Below, piece after piece: positions 15,906-24,006 of a stretch of DNA of 25,596 nt. The DNA lies in NCBI GenBank assembly GCA_030620115.1, contig JAUXFG010000044.1, positions 1 through 25,596 of the forward strand, in the 5' to 3' direction. The stretch comes from Candidatus Fermentibacterota bacterium (GTDB lineage Bacteria > JAFGKV01). The notes beneath the pieces were generated by a model. It saw only the letters and a program-made list of their open reading frames with translations. It searched no databases and was not told where the DNA came from. The translations under genes were made by a program, and so were the position numbers. Position 1 is the stretch's first letter. Each line of letters starts with the position of its first letter.

Positions 15906-16026
15906 TGCCATGTTGGGGGGAGAAAGAAGGGAGGATGTGGAAGAGGAGTTCTCTGATATCAGAACTATTAGGGGTTCGCGCAGAAACTCGATCAAATCGA
16001 CTATCATACGAAAGGAGTCGGCAACA

Positions 16027-16902
16027 ATGAAAGCACGAACTCTCAATTCGACTCTGCAGTCAGTCTCTCTTGTCTGCGTCCTTCTGGTTTCCCTCTTTTC
16101 TTCCTGCGTGGATGATTCATCGACAGGCCCGTCTCACGTGGACAATAACGATTACTCAGCATCGGAGCCCTTCTCATTCAAGATTCCGGTCGCAAGTCGA
16201 TCTGGTCTTGCATTGGACGCCATTAACGGAGACATCGAAATCAGGGGGATTTCCGACGCGGATTCAGTGCGTATCTGGGGAGAGCGAAGAGTGGAATCGG
16301 AAAGCGTCGTCGACGCAACGGAGCATCTACAGGAACTGTCAGTGGAAATCACAGAAGGCACCGATGAGGTCAAGGTGAAAACAGTGCAACCTAATGAAAC
16401 TCATAGTCGGAACTATGTGGTGGATTATCACCTTGAACTGCCTAAGAGCTGGCAAATCTCAGTCGACCATATCAATGGGAATATTGATATATCGTTCATG
16501 GAAGGCGACCTTGATGTAAATCTGATCAACGGGAACATAATAATCGAGAATATTGATGGCAATATTGATGCCGATTTGACAAACGGTAATATGAGGTTTT
16601 GGGACATAAAGGGGAACGTCGGAGGTAATCTCATGAATGGCAATATCGACGGCAAGATCTATCTACCGTCCTCGGGGTCCTGTGATCTGGATATAACCAA
16701 TGGAGAGATTGATCTGTCGATTCCTCAATCGACATCCGCCACATTCTCAGCCGAAGTCACCAACGGAACCATAACCATAACCGATCTATCGCTGCAAGAC
16801 GAGACGGTGACTCAAACCAGTATCACCGGCAGATTGGGTAGCGGCGATGGCCAGATAGACCTCTTGACGACAAATGGAAACATCGTCGTGGATGGGTTCT
16901 AA
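16027..16902 (+). CDS. DUF4097-like beta-solenoid lipoprotein
   Basis: A 291-residue putative lipoprotein: hydrophobic N-terminus, then LFSSC with acylatable C27. The body is a right-handed beta-solenoid of the DUF4097 (putative adhesin) type, built on repeated xxNGxI turns. Asn-Gly pairs occur at residues 67, 150, 168, 186, 204, 225, 246 and 283, with an exact 18-residue period between 150 and 204. Function is unknown; DUF4097 proteins are often cell-surface or envelope-stress-linked. AAAGGAG at 16011-16017 supports ATG 16027 over the earlier ATG at 15910, which would bury the signal sequence. The gene looks more AT-rich than its neighbours. The spacer upstream contains a 12-bp palindrome TCTGATATCAGA (15952-15963), a possible operator but unproven. 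Confidence 0.82.
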   Translation: MKARTLNSTLQSVSLVCVLLVSLFSSCVDDSSTGPSHVDNNDYSASEPFSFKIPVASRSGLALDAINGDIEIRGISDADSVRIWGERRVESESVVDATEHLQELSVEITEGTDEVKVKTVQPNETHSRNYVVDYHLELPKSWQISVDHINGNIDISFMEGDLDVNLINGNIIIENIDGNIDADLTNGNMRFWDIKGNVGGNLMNGNIDGKIYLPSSGSCDLDITNGEIDLSIPQSTSATFSAEVTNGTITITDLSLQDETVTQTSITGRLGSGDGQIDLLTTNGNIVVDGF

Positions 16903-16936
16903 TACGCGTTTCTCACCGACTTCTCGAATCAAGACT

Positions 16937-17168
16937 CTCACCGGTGAGATGACACCATTTTCCCCCTTTGGATTGCGGTAGCCATGCTACCGCTTTTCCC
17001 GAGTCCCGCGTACTGCGCGGGACTGCCCATCGAACAGTCTGCAATGAGCGCGGGAGCATGGCTCCCGAAGAACAAAGCGCAAGCATAGCTTTCGCACTCC
17101 AAGATTTCCACACTCAATTTCGCGCAGTACGTGGGACTGCCGCGTCGCTTCGCTCCTCGCAGTGACCT
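16937..17168. repeat. Cluster of palindromic repeat modules
   Basis: Successive hairpins lie between the DUF4097 and HEAT genes: CTCACCGGTGAG (16937-16948); GCGGTAG/CTACCGC (16975-16981 with 16987-16993); AGTCCCGCG/CGCGGGACT (17002-17010 with 17016-17024); CGGGAGC/GCTCCCG (17051-17057 with 17061-17067); an imperfect GCGCAAGC/GCTTTCGC pair (about 17076-17093). A GC-rich tail resembles dispersed repeats of other bacteria (17120-17168). Short minus-strand reading frames across it arise from the repeats. The remaining spacer 17169-17483 shows no gene before the HEAT start. Confidence 0.7.
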
Positions 17169-17483
17169 CATTATCGATATAAGATTGTCGATGTCGGGCC
17201 ACAAAGCGCCCAATCTCATCACATGGACTACCACACGGTGTCCACTCTGGGCTCGTATACGTACGGAGATGAGGACAGGGATTCTGGGGACGGGATGGAG
17301 GCTGCGCCATTATCATCCCGAGAAATGGCAAGAATCGATTGCCCAATGAACCAACGCCGTGCCTTGAACGCTTAACCCGTAGTTCTCACCGGGTATCGTC
17401 GTGAAGCCACGAAGATGATATTGGCTGGGGCGAGGTCGGGCGATGGTTCTCGTTGGATTGTGTTTGCTCGTAGGAGGTCGAAA

Positions 17484-19811
17484 ATGGTTGGAGCATGGTC
17501 GGTCCTATTTCTTTCGCTACTGCATGTCTCAATCCATGATCCCCATAAGCCCGGTGTGATACATATTGCCCCTGATTCCGAGGCAACACGGATTATTGCA
17601 TATTGCGTCGGAGAAATTGAGAAGGCCTTGTCTGAGGAACCACCCAACAGATCGGGTAGAATCGAATTTGCCACGCGCATTCTGGCAGGAGTAGGTTGCG
17701 TAGCAGCAGGGGAGACCCTCTTGGCGGCTTCGGCCGGTGACGACGTTCATGTTCCTGATATCGCCTCCGGCGCACTGGTGGCTTGGTGCCGGAACTGGGA
17801 CGAGACACCGACAGCCGAGGAGTTCAAGCCATCCCTCCTCGAATCTCTGCGGAGCCGGAAGCCTTGGGTTCGAAACACAGTGCTCCGGAGCCTCGCTGCT
17901 CTCGACAGCTCGAACTGGAAGCTCTTTGCGTCACTGCTGACAGACGAAGACTTCTTCGTGAGATCCGAAGCCGTCAAGATCCTTCGCAAGTATCCCCACC
18001 CTGGGGCCATTGCGCCCTTGGTTAAGGCAATGAAGCATGGTGATTGGGACTTCGGAAGCATGGGCGGCATTGGCGGTGGCTACTCCTGCCCACTCAACCC
18101 TCCGGCAAGAGCACTGGTGAGGGTTGGTCCCCCTGCTGTCAAGGCGCTTTCTGAAGCCCTCCGCGATAGCACCTGGGGTGAGCGCTGCATTGCCGCAGTG
18201 GCACTCGGCGAGATCGGGTCACGAATTGCACTCGGGACCTTGTTCGAAGCGCTCGGCGATGACAAGGCGTATGTCAGGATCGCGGCCCTCAATGCGCTGG
18301 ACAAGATCGACCCAAGCTGGCGTTCTGATTCCACTATTCGAAGACAAATGAGTCACCTGGTGAGGGCCTTAGGGAGCCCGGATAGACGCGCCAAGAGGAG
18401 TTCCGCACGGATGCTGGGAGCGATGAAAGATCCGATGGCTGTCGAGCCCTTGATCAGTGCTCTCGCCGACGCTGATCGGGAAATGCTGATCGCCATTAAT
18501 GAAGCCCTGGGGAAATCGAGGGATCAGCGTGCAATCCCATACCTGATTCCATTGCTCGTCTCCGAGGACAAGGGTGTTTGCACGACGGCCCACCGGGCGC
18601 TCGTCAGCATTGATTCATCGTGGTGTGCGACCGCGCATGCACGGGCGAGTATATCTCTACTCGTGGACGGCTTGGGTGCCAGGCGTGGATGCAGCGGAAA
18701 GCTGGTTGAGGCCATTGCCCAGATAGGCGAGCCGGGGATTTCCCTCTTGACTCAGGCCTTATGGTCCGGCGGGTGGGCTCATGGTGCTCGCGACATGACA
18801 GAGGCTCTTGGCCGGATGGGGAGCAAAGAGGCAATGAGTTCTCTCATCGCCCTGCTCATACATCCTGAGGCAAACATCCAAAGGATATCTGCCGGTGTTT
18901 TGGACCGATACTACCCAGAGTGGTCTGCGAGCCCTGCGGCGTATGAGGAAGAGCCAAGCTTCATTCACGCATTGGAGGGTCCCTCGGCATTCGTGAGAGA
19001 TGGAGCCGCCCGAGTGCTGGGAGCGATGGGAAGCGTGCATGCAGTGCCTCTTCTCCTTGCGGCATCCAAGGACGACGCACACTACCTTCGAGGGTCCGCG
19101 GTGCAAGCTCTGGGCGATATAGGAGACACGCGTGCCACAAAGCGGCTCTGTAAGATGCTGCGGAAAAACCGCCTTGCACCGCGTCTTGGCAGATTCCCGG
19201 GTCCGTTCTTCCTCTTCTCCCGCAGGGAGGAGCCCTTTGCATTCATACGAAGAATGGCTGCCGAGGCGCTCGGCAAGATTGGTGACCCACACGCATACCG
19301 ATCCTTGAGGGATGCTTTGAAGGACGAGAAGGAGAATGGGGAGGTCATCGCAGCAGCAGCGGGCGCCTTGGGCGAACTCGGTCTTAAGGAAGCAGTTGAA
19401 CCATTGACCGAAGCGCTCGGCAGCAGGCATGCGCAAGTCCGTGCCCAAGCGGCTGTGGCTCTTGGCAAGATCGGCGACGGTCGTGTCTTCGAACTACTTT
19501 CTCAAACTCTCCTGGACCACGATTTTATTGTGCGCAGAGCTGCAGTCTTGGCGATGGGGAACATGGGGGACACCACGGCAGTGCAGGCGCTCGTCGACGT
19601 ATTGGGAGATGGCGATTACAGGGTGCGAGAAGCAACGGCGAAGGTGCTCGGCGAGATCGGCGGTAGCCGGGCAGTACCACCGCTGATTGGCCTATTGAAG
19701 GACAGGCGGCGGTCGGTTCGGGCGAGTGCTCTTGGTGCCCTCACGCAAATCACTGGTGAGGATTTCAAGTGGAACACTGCTGCATGGGAGCAATGGTGGA
19801 AAACCCGTTGA
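17484..19811 (+). CDS. Exported HEAT-repeat (PBS-lyase-type) protein
   Basis: A 775-residue alpha-solenoid protein. A short hydrophobic N-terminus (WSVLFLSLLHVSI, about 5-17) suggests a signal peptide. Nearly all of the rest is HEAT repeats of about 31 residues, with the usual D-x-x-V-R / A-x-x-A-L-G-x-I-G-D pattern, for example VRSEAVKILRKY, VRIAALNALDKI, LRGSAVQALGDIGDTRA, VRAQAAVALGKIGDGR, VRRAAVLAMGNMGDTTA, VREATAKVLGEIGGSRA and VRASALGALTQITG. It ends EDFKWNTAAWEQWWKTR, a Trp-rich tail often seen on bacterial HEAT proteins. Such proteins are protein-binding scaffolds; I see no catalytic domain. AGGAGG (17472-17477) with 6-nt spacing fixes ATG 17484 rather than the earlier ATG at 17415. 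It stands alone between two long repeat-rich spacers. Confidence 0.88.
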   Translation: MVGAWSVLFLSLLHVSIHDPHKPGVIHIAPDSEATRIIAYCVGEIEKALSEEPPNRSGRIEFATRILAGVGCVAAGETLLAASAGDDVHVPDIASGALVAWCRNWDETPTAEEFKPSLLESLRSRKPWVRNTVLRSLAALDSSNWKLFASLLTDEDFFVRSEAVKILRKYPHPGAIAPLVKAMKHGDWDFGSMGGIGGGYSCPLNPPARALVRVGPPAVKALSEALRDSTWGERCIAAVALGEIGSRIALGTLFEALGDDKAYVRIAALNALDKIDPSWRSDSTIRRQMSHLVRALGSPDRRAKRSSARMLGAMKDPMAVEPLISALADADREMLIAINEALGKSRDQRAIPYLIPLLVSEDKGVCTTAHRALVSIDSSWCATAHARASISLLVDGLGARRGCSGKLVEAIAQIGEPGISLLTQALWSGGWAHGARDMTEALGRMGSKEAMSSLIALLIHPEANIQRISAGVLDRYYPEWSASPAAYEEEPSFIHALEGPSAFVRDGAARVLGAMGSVHAVPLLLAASKDDAHYLRGSAVQALGDIGDTRATKRLCKMLRKNRLAPRLGRFPGPFFLFSRREEPFAFIRRMAAEALGKIGDPHAYRSLRDALKDEKENGEVIAAAAGALGELGLKEAVEPLTEALGSRHAQVRAQAAVALGKIGDGRVFELLSQTLLDHDFIVRRAAVLAMGNMGDTTAVQALVDVLGDGDYRVREATAKVLGEIGGSRAVPPLIGLLKDRRRSVRASALGALTQITGEDFKWNTAAWEQWWKTR

Positions 19812-19839
19812 CCAACGTAGATGGATGCGGGAATCCGAG

Positions 19840-19877
19840 GAAATCTCTAGTAAATCCATGGATTTACTAGAGATTTC
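19840..19877. repeat. 38-bp perfect palindrome
   Basis: Two perfect 19-bp arms meet at a CCATGG centre with no loop base, 28 nt after the HEAT gene stop. The left arm begins GAAATCTCTAGTAAATCC. It is AT-rich, unlike the GC-rich repeats around it. It may fold into a strong transcript-end hairpin or cruciform. No T-run follows. Confidence 0.85.
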
Positions 19878-19932
19878 GGAAACCCGGAATGCTGGAATGG
19901 GGGAATGGGAAGAGGATAGCGTGCAGCGTTAG

Positions 19933-20076
19933 GATGATGGAGGGCCATGCTCCGTCATGGCCGTTGATGCTCGATACGACGGACGCGACGGAGCACGTCC
20001 CTCCAGAGATTCTGATAGCTGGTGTTGGACGTGACAAGACGTGTCATTCTGAGGGAGCGGAGCGACCGAAGAATCT
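19933..20076 (+). repeat. Composite hairpin repeat element, copy 2
   Basis: The left module 19933-19978 is identical to 14671-14716. The right module 20005-20076 matches 14787-14858 closely, ending in the CATTCTGAG element (20043-20076). The middle here is only 26 nt and, with its flank, makes a GGACG/CGTCC hairpin, unlike the 70-nt middle of copy 1. The surrounding spacer 19812-20282 (about 470 nt) contains only repeats and no supportable gene. Confidence 0.85.
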
Positions 20077-20123
20077 GGAAGGAGGGGGGGAGGAATGGAG
20101 AATCTACAATCTGGGGAATGGGG

Positions 20124-20166
20124 GAATGAACGTCGAACATCGAACATTCAACGCCCAACGTCGAAC
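20124..20166 (+). repeat. GAACATCCAACATTCAACG dispersed repeat, copy 2
   Basis: The copy runs GAATGAACGTCGAACATCGA onward and ends CAACGTCGAAC. It is preceded by GGGGAATGGGG (about 20113-20123), as is the copy at 25558, so the G-rich word and this repeat tend to travel together. Confidence 0.7.
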
Positions 20167-20282
20167 AGAAGGAGGGGAGTGCGAAGAGGCAAAGTAGACG
20201 AGAAGAATCTCCAATCCATAATCTGAAATCTTGAGACCGGAAGTGAGAGTCTGAGATCCTGCATTCACGCTATTGGGTATGT

Positions 20283-20966
20283 CTATTGAGCTACCACTAC
20301 ACGGGTTCCTTTGGTGGTGTGTCGGAATGAGATAATGTGATTCGTGCCAACTAGGTCAGTGATCTCCTGATCGTTGTACCTCCGGAAGAGCATGCCTTTC
20401 TGGTTGCCGCGGACGAAACGAAGGGTTCCATCAGAAAGCACCTGCGCCTCATGGATGATGTCTTCATCTGTGTCGGGGGGGTCGAAGGTGAGGAGGATGA
20501 CTCCGCCGGGGCTCAGCACCCGGCGCATCTCTGCTACCGATGCCTTTGCTTCGCCGAGAGTGCCGTGATCCAATGCAGCAATACAGATCACTGCAGCGAA
20601 GGAGGCATTTGGAAAAGGGATGTGGGTGAAGCTGCCTTGCGCAAAGGTTCCAGAAAGCTCACATCGGGCGAAACGTGTATGGCAGAACCTCGCGGCAGCA
20701 GCGGCGACATCTATCTCGTATACACGGTAGCCCTGCATGGCCAGGAACTGTGCATTGCGGCCCCCACCGCAACCAAGATCGAGGATCAGGGCTCCCTCGT
20801 GCAGATGGCTTATGCAGAACTCGGCGAGCGATGCCGCGGGTTTGCTCTTGGTGAAATCATAGGTCTCGGCATCGATCCCCCGGAAGGATTCCTCCCAATA
20901 GTGCCGTGCGTCCGGTATGCCGTTCACAGCTTGAAGCGGAAGCCCAAGAGCGCGGGGATCATCCAT
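20283..20966 (-). CDS. Class I SAM-dependent methyltransferase
   Basis: A 227-residue methyltransferase with the Rossmann-like class I fold. Motif I is ALILDLGCGGGRNAQFLA (59-76), the acidic ribose-binding position is in YEID (D86), motif II-like GSFTHIPFPNASFAAVICIAALDHG (111-135), and a post-motif EMRRVLSPGGVILLTF (146-161). This is the Methyltransf_11 type, with no visible substrate-specific domain; the substrate is unknown. With ATG at 20966 the gene overlaps the upstream beta-barrel gene by 43 nt. A GTG at 20927 would overlap that gene's TGA as GTGA, a classic coupled start. Neither has a strong ribosome site. Either way the two are co-transcribed. Confidence 0.87.
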   Translation of the reverse strand: MDDPRALGLPLQAVNGIPDARHYWEESFRGIDAETYDFTKSKPAASLAEFCISHLHEGALILDLGCGGGRNAQFLAMQGYRVYEIDVAAAAARFCHTRFARCELSGTFAQGSFTHIPFPNASFAAVICIAALDHGTLGEAKASVAEMRRVLSPGGVILLTFDPPDTDEDIIHEAQVLSDGTLRFVRGNQKGMLFRRYNDQEITDLVGTNHIISFRHTTKGTRVVVAQ

Positions 20967-21568
20967 TGCGTCTCATCGAGTGTTCTGGCGATTCTTGCCT
21001 CCAGAGTGAGATCGATGTTTGAACGAACAGGGTAGGCGAAACCGACACCAAAAGACATGAAGGGCTTGGTTTTCCATTCATTCGTGCCTTCGACGCGGTT
21101 AGGTTGGTTGTCGATATCGTAACCGAGGATTATTTCCCCAATGTGCATGAAATCCACTCCGAGGCGTAGCGAGAATGCAGTCTCAATAAGCCATTCCGTA
21201 TCCACGAACCGCATCGCCAGAGCAGTCTCGCAGAGGTAAATGGGTTCCGCACTGGCCACCTCGGGAGGGCCCCAGGGCGGTTGGCCATGATAATCTAGAT
21301 AGTCTCTATTGTAATAGTCTCTATCGTATCGAATGAAGGGGAATCGATGGACAGATACCTCCCCCGAAAGCCGCGTATTGTAGGCGAGATCGTAGCCCAG
21401 CCCCATGCCGGCAGCCCAGCCGTCTCCCCAATCTGCAGGCAGGCCGGTTGATTTGATCTTGAAAGAAGGCCCCGCGAAGAGCTCCAGGCCGATTGTGCCC
21501 GCACCAAAGGCGCTGCTCTGCAGGACAATAAGCACACCAATACCGATCAGAAGAGGATGATTGCGCAT
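20924..21568 (-). CDS. Outer-membrane beta-barrel protein, porin-family-like
   Basis: A 214-residue protein with an N-terminal signal peptide (hydrophobic 6-18, cleavage near AFGA at about 20-23). Alternating aromatic/hydrophobic strands follow: IGLELFAGPSFKI, GWAAGMGLGYDLAYNTRLSGEVSVHRFPF, AMRFVDTEWLIETAFSLRLGVDFMHIGEIILGYDI, PFMSFGVGFAYPV, SNIDLTLEARIAR and IPALLGFRFKL. This is a small 8-10-stranded OmpA/OmpW-like barrel with aromatic-rich C-terminal strand. Function is unknown. GGGGGAG precedes the ATG. It is divergent from the porin gene at 21820 across a 251-bp spacer; no clear promoter pair is visible there. Confidence 0.78.
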   Translation of the reverse strand: MRNHPLLIGIGVLIVLQSSAFGAGTIGLELFAGPSFKIKSTGLPADWGDGWAAGMGLGYDLAYNTRLSGEVSVHRFPFIRYDRDYYNRDYLDYHGQPPWGPPEVASAEPIYLCETALAMRFVDTEWLIETAFSLRLGVDFMHIGEIILGYDIDNQPNRVEGTNEWKTKPFMSFGVGFAYPVRSNIDLTLEARIARTLDETQWMIPALLGFRFKL

Positions 21569-21819
21569 TGCACTCCCCCTATGCCCGAACCGTTGCTAAG
21601 CCCCACTAGTAAAACAAGATATCCGGCTTTGGAGATACGTCAAGAAGGGAGGGGGATACGCTATTTGTCATTGACGGGACTGTGAGCATTGTGAATATAG
21701 GCCGGCAATATCGCGAAGAAAGCCCCTTCGCCCGGGGACAATCTCCGCGCAGTGGTGGCGGCCATGCAGGCATAGGACCTGCGTGTGCCGTTCCTTTTAT
21801 TCTCTGAAAGGAGGTCTGC

Positions 21820-22803
21820 ATGAGACCGGTTGTGAGTTTTCTTTCCCTTGGCGCCCTGGTGTTGGCCGTGGCGTTGCCCTCCCCTGTCCAGGCCGGACAA
21901 GAGGCGCCTACATGGTTTGCGTGGGGCCAGCTCTGGTTCCATGACGATCAGACTGAGGATGTGAGTAGCACCTTCTTGGTCAAGCGTGCCAGGTTTGGGA
22001 TCAAAGGATTTGCCTCGGATACCTGGTCCTACCACTTCATGATGGAAGGTGCGGGAGACCCCATGCTGATGCAAGCATGGGTGGAATACAAATGTTTGCC
22101 TGAGCTCAACATCAGAGTCGGTCAGTTCAAGCATGGCTTCGGCAGGGAGGCACTCCCCTCGGCAACGACATGGAAGTTCGTGAATCCATCATATGTGGTA
22201 GGCAGCTTGGGCAAGTCCCATGTGAGCGGTGGTTCCTCTTTCAGGGATCAAGGTATCATGGCCTATGGCGGCACGAAGGCTGGCGAGATGGACGTGAACT
22301 ACTCGGTGTTTTTGATGAACGGCAGCGGCATCAATACTAGTGACGACGACGGGAAGAAGGACCTTGTCGGTCATGCCGGTATCTCGCTGCCTGCGGGGCT
22401 TGCTGTTGGCGGGACATTCTACAAGGGTGAGGATGGAGCTACCGAGCTCGGCAGGAGCGGTTTCGGTGCGGATGTTGCGTATGCAAAGGACAAGATCTGG
22501 GTCATGGGCGAATATCTGGCGGGCAGCATAGAGCAGCCGGTGGGCGATGATCTGAAGAGGGCCGGGTTCTATGCGGGCGGCACGTACAAGGCCACCGAGT
22601 CAGTAGAGGTTGGCGCGCGCTTCGACTCCTATGATCCGAACACCGATCTGGATGACGATGGCATGTCGCGGATTACCTTGGGGGCGAGCTACTACCTCGC
22701 CAAAGCCAACAGGGTAACGCTGAATGTCGAGCTCCCGTCGTATGAAGATGAAGATATAGAGCAAGATCCTGTGGTTATCGTTCAATTCCAGGGCTCTCTG
22801 TAG
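21820..22803 (+). CDS. Phosphate-selective-porin-like (OprO/P) outer-membrane porin
   Basis: A 327-residue protein with a signal peptide (1-25, cleavage VQA|G). Early strands contain the OprP/OprO-type signature: STFLVKRARFGIKGFASDTWSYHFMMEGAGD, then MLMQAWVEYKCLPELNIRVGQFKHGFGREA (about 50-110). The rest alternates barrel strands with acidic loops (TSDDDGKKD, DPNTDLDDDG, YEDEDIEQD), a pattern more suited to cation or calcium interaction than to phosphate, so substrate is not assigned. It ends VVIVQFQGSL, a plausible last strand. A full AAAGGAGGT ribosome site (about 21806-21815) precedes the ATG, suggesting high expression. A strong terminator follows directly, so the gene is monocistronic. 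Confidence 0.85.
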   Translation: MRPVVSFLSLGALVLAVALPSPVQAGQEAPTWFAWGQLWFHDDQTEDVSSTFLVKRARFGIKGFASDTWSYHFMMEGAGDPMLMQAWVEYKCLPELNIRVGQFKHGFGREALPSATTWKFVNPSYVVGSLGKSHVSGGSSFRDQGIMAYGGTKAGEMDVNYSVFLMNGSGINTSDDDGKKDLVGHAGISLPAGLAVGGTFYKGEDGATELGRSGFGADVAYAKDKIWVMGEYLAGSIEQPVGDDLKRAGFYAGGTYKATESVEVGARFDSYDPNTDLDDDGMSRITLGASYYLAKANRVTLNVELPSYEDEDIEQDPVVIVQFQGSL

Positions 22804-22817
22804 TAAGGATAGAGAAG

Positions 22818-22848
22818 GAAGCCGGCTGCGTTTTTCGCAGCCGGCTTC
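22818..22848 (+). terminator. Rho-independent terminator of the porin gene
   Basis: GAAGCCGGCTGCG (22818-22830) pairs perfectly with 22836-22848 around a TTTTT loop, starting 15 nt after the porin stop. The following bases (GTGCGTTTCGTTC) are only moderately T-rich, but the 13-bp GC-rich stem and position are convincing. Confidence 0.85.
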
Positions 22849-22989
22849 GTGCGTTTCGTTCAAGCGATTTTGGCAGCACCATGGAACAGATATCACGAGC
22901 GTATGGTATTCTCTGTGGCGGATGTGCGTTAGAATAAATTCGCAGTTATGGCGTACAGATTTGCCGAAGAATTGGTCTCCGCCATGTAG

Positions 22990-23039
22990 GGGCACGGCAT
23001 GCCGTGCCCTCCGGAGGCGCAGTCCCGCCGACGGCGGGA
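22990..23039. repeat. GGGCACGGCATGCCGTGCCC palindrome and adjacent hairpin
   Basis: A 20-bp perfect palindrome (22990-23009) preceded by TGTAG is followed by TCCCGCC/GGCGGGA (23023-23029 with 23033-23039). An inverted-orientation copy of the first lies at 23966-23985, judging by the flanking GTAG/CTAC. The enclosing gene-free spacer 22849-23179 otherwise shows only short degenerate repeat words (AGAAGTCAGAGGTCAG). Confidence 0.8.
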
Positions 23040-23179
23040 TCAGAAGTCAGAGGTCAGCCGGACAACTTCGTCGGGAGCTTTCTCTCGAACTTCTCCGCGT
23101 GATGAGTTTCCACCACTATCTACGCAAAAAGCGTAATTGTCTCGAACAAGGATCCTAACCAAGCCCCACGGGTGATTGT

Positions 23180-23905
23180 ATGTCTTCTCTCCCTGAGTCA
23201 AGCCTGGCAGTGCTGATTTCCGCGCGCATCGAGTGGCGCGCGGTGGTGGATTTGCTCAACGAACACGAATTACATAAGTATCCCTTTGGCAAGTGGTTTC
23301 GAACAACGCTTCGTGTTGACGGAAGAGAGGAGGAGGTCGTATTCGTTCACGGGGGATGGGGGAAGATTTCGGCTGCGGCATCCGCACAGTATGTGATTGA
23401 TCATTGCAGGCCGGAACTTCTGGTAAACCTGGGAACGTGCGGTGGTTTCGAGGGTGAAATCGAGAAGGGAACCGTGGTTTTGGCTGACCGGGTCATTGTG
23501 TATGATATCATGGAAGCCATGGGCGACCATGCTTCGCATATCGCTCACTACACCACCAATATCGATCTTTCGTGGCTCAGAGAGCCCTACCCACATCCGG
23601 TCCGCCGCACACTGCTTGTGTCCGGTGATCGTGACCTGAGGCCCGAAGATATCTCTCATCTGAAAGCCGCGTACGGCGCCGTTGCCGGAGACTGGGAATC
23701 CGGCTCCATTGCCTGGGTCGCCCAACGAAACAAGACCAGATGCCTCATTCTTAGAGGGGTCACTGATCTGGTGGGTCAGCACGGGGGAGAGGTGTACAAT
23801 GGCAACCTGAAGCTCTACGTGGATAATGCGCGGACGGTGCTCAAATCCTTGATCGAGCATCTGCCGAGCTGGATCAAGTTGTCATATGATGGGCCGGCGG
23901 ACTGA
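23180..23905 (+). CDS. Nucleoside phosphorylase superfamily protein, MTA/SAH nucleosidase-like
   Basis: A 241-residue cytoplasmic protein of the purine nucleoside phosphorylase / MTAN superfamily, which cleaves the N-glycosidic bond of methylthioadenosine, adenosylhomocysteine or related nucleosides. Visible motifs: VLISARIEWRAVVDLL near the N-terminus (E18, the site of the catalytic-loop Glu), VVFVHGGWGKISAAASAQYVID, the LVNLGTCGGFEGEIEKGTVVLADRVIVYD core (82-109), DWESGSIAWVAQ (171-182; MTAN has MESAAVAQ) and LRGVTDLV (191-198; the catalytic Asp, D196). Sequence diverges from textbook MTAN (WES instead of MES, long HYTTNIDLSW insert), so the substrate is uncertain. The start has a weak ribosome site. 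The gene stands alone, bracketed by inverted copies of a palindromic repeat. Confidence 0.82.
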   Translation: MSSLPESSLAVLISARIEWRAVVDLLNEHELHKYPFGKWFRTTLRVDGREEEVVFVHGGWGKISAAASAQYVIDHCRPELLVNLGTCGGFEGEIEKGTVVLADRVIVYDIMEAMGDHASHIAHYTTNIDLSWLREPYPHPVRRTLLVSGDRDLRPEDISHLKAAYGAVAGDWESGSIAWVAQRNKTRCLILRGVTDLVGQHGGEVYNGNLKLYVDNARTVLKSLIEHLPSWIKLSYDGPAD

Positions 23906-23965
23906 GGACGAAGCGACGATAGGTCCTTGATTCCGAACTCGCAGATGGCGGAGCGCTGATGGCCA

Positions 23966-23985
23966 GGGCACGGCATGCCGTGCCC
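23966..23985. repeat. GGGCACGGCATGCCGTGCCC palindrome, inverted copy
   Basis: The core is identical to 22990-23009, here followed by CTAC where the other copy is preceded by GTAG, so the two are in opposite orientation, one on each side of the nucleosidase-like gene. Confidence 0.85.
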
Positions 23986-24006
23986 CTACGGCCCGGCGGA
24001 AACGTT

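Noticed and set aside
15910-16026. 39-codon extension of the DUF4097 lipoprotein
   Set aside because: Charged sequence ahead of a clear signal peptide; AAAGGAG precedes ATG 16027.
16903-17483. Small genes or an RNA gene in the repeat cluster
   Set aside because: Open frames on both strands are created by palindromes and differ in frame; no tRNA-like or other known RNA fold was recognised.
18759-19448. 229-codon open frame on the minus strand
   Set aside because: It is antisense to clear HEAT repeats, with Cys/His-rich random-looking composition.
21671-21701. TTGACG ... TATAGG as promoter for the porin
   Set aside because: The spacer is 19 nt and the -10 match is poor; position alone does not support it.
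22990-23985. CRISPR-like spacing of the repeated palindromes
   Set aside because: Only two copies, far apart and inverted, with a gene between; no array anywhere in the window.
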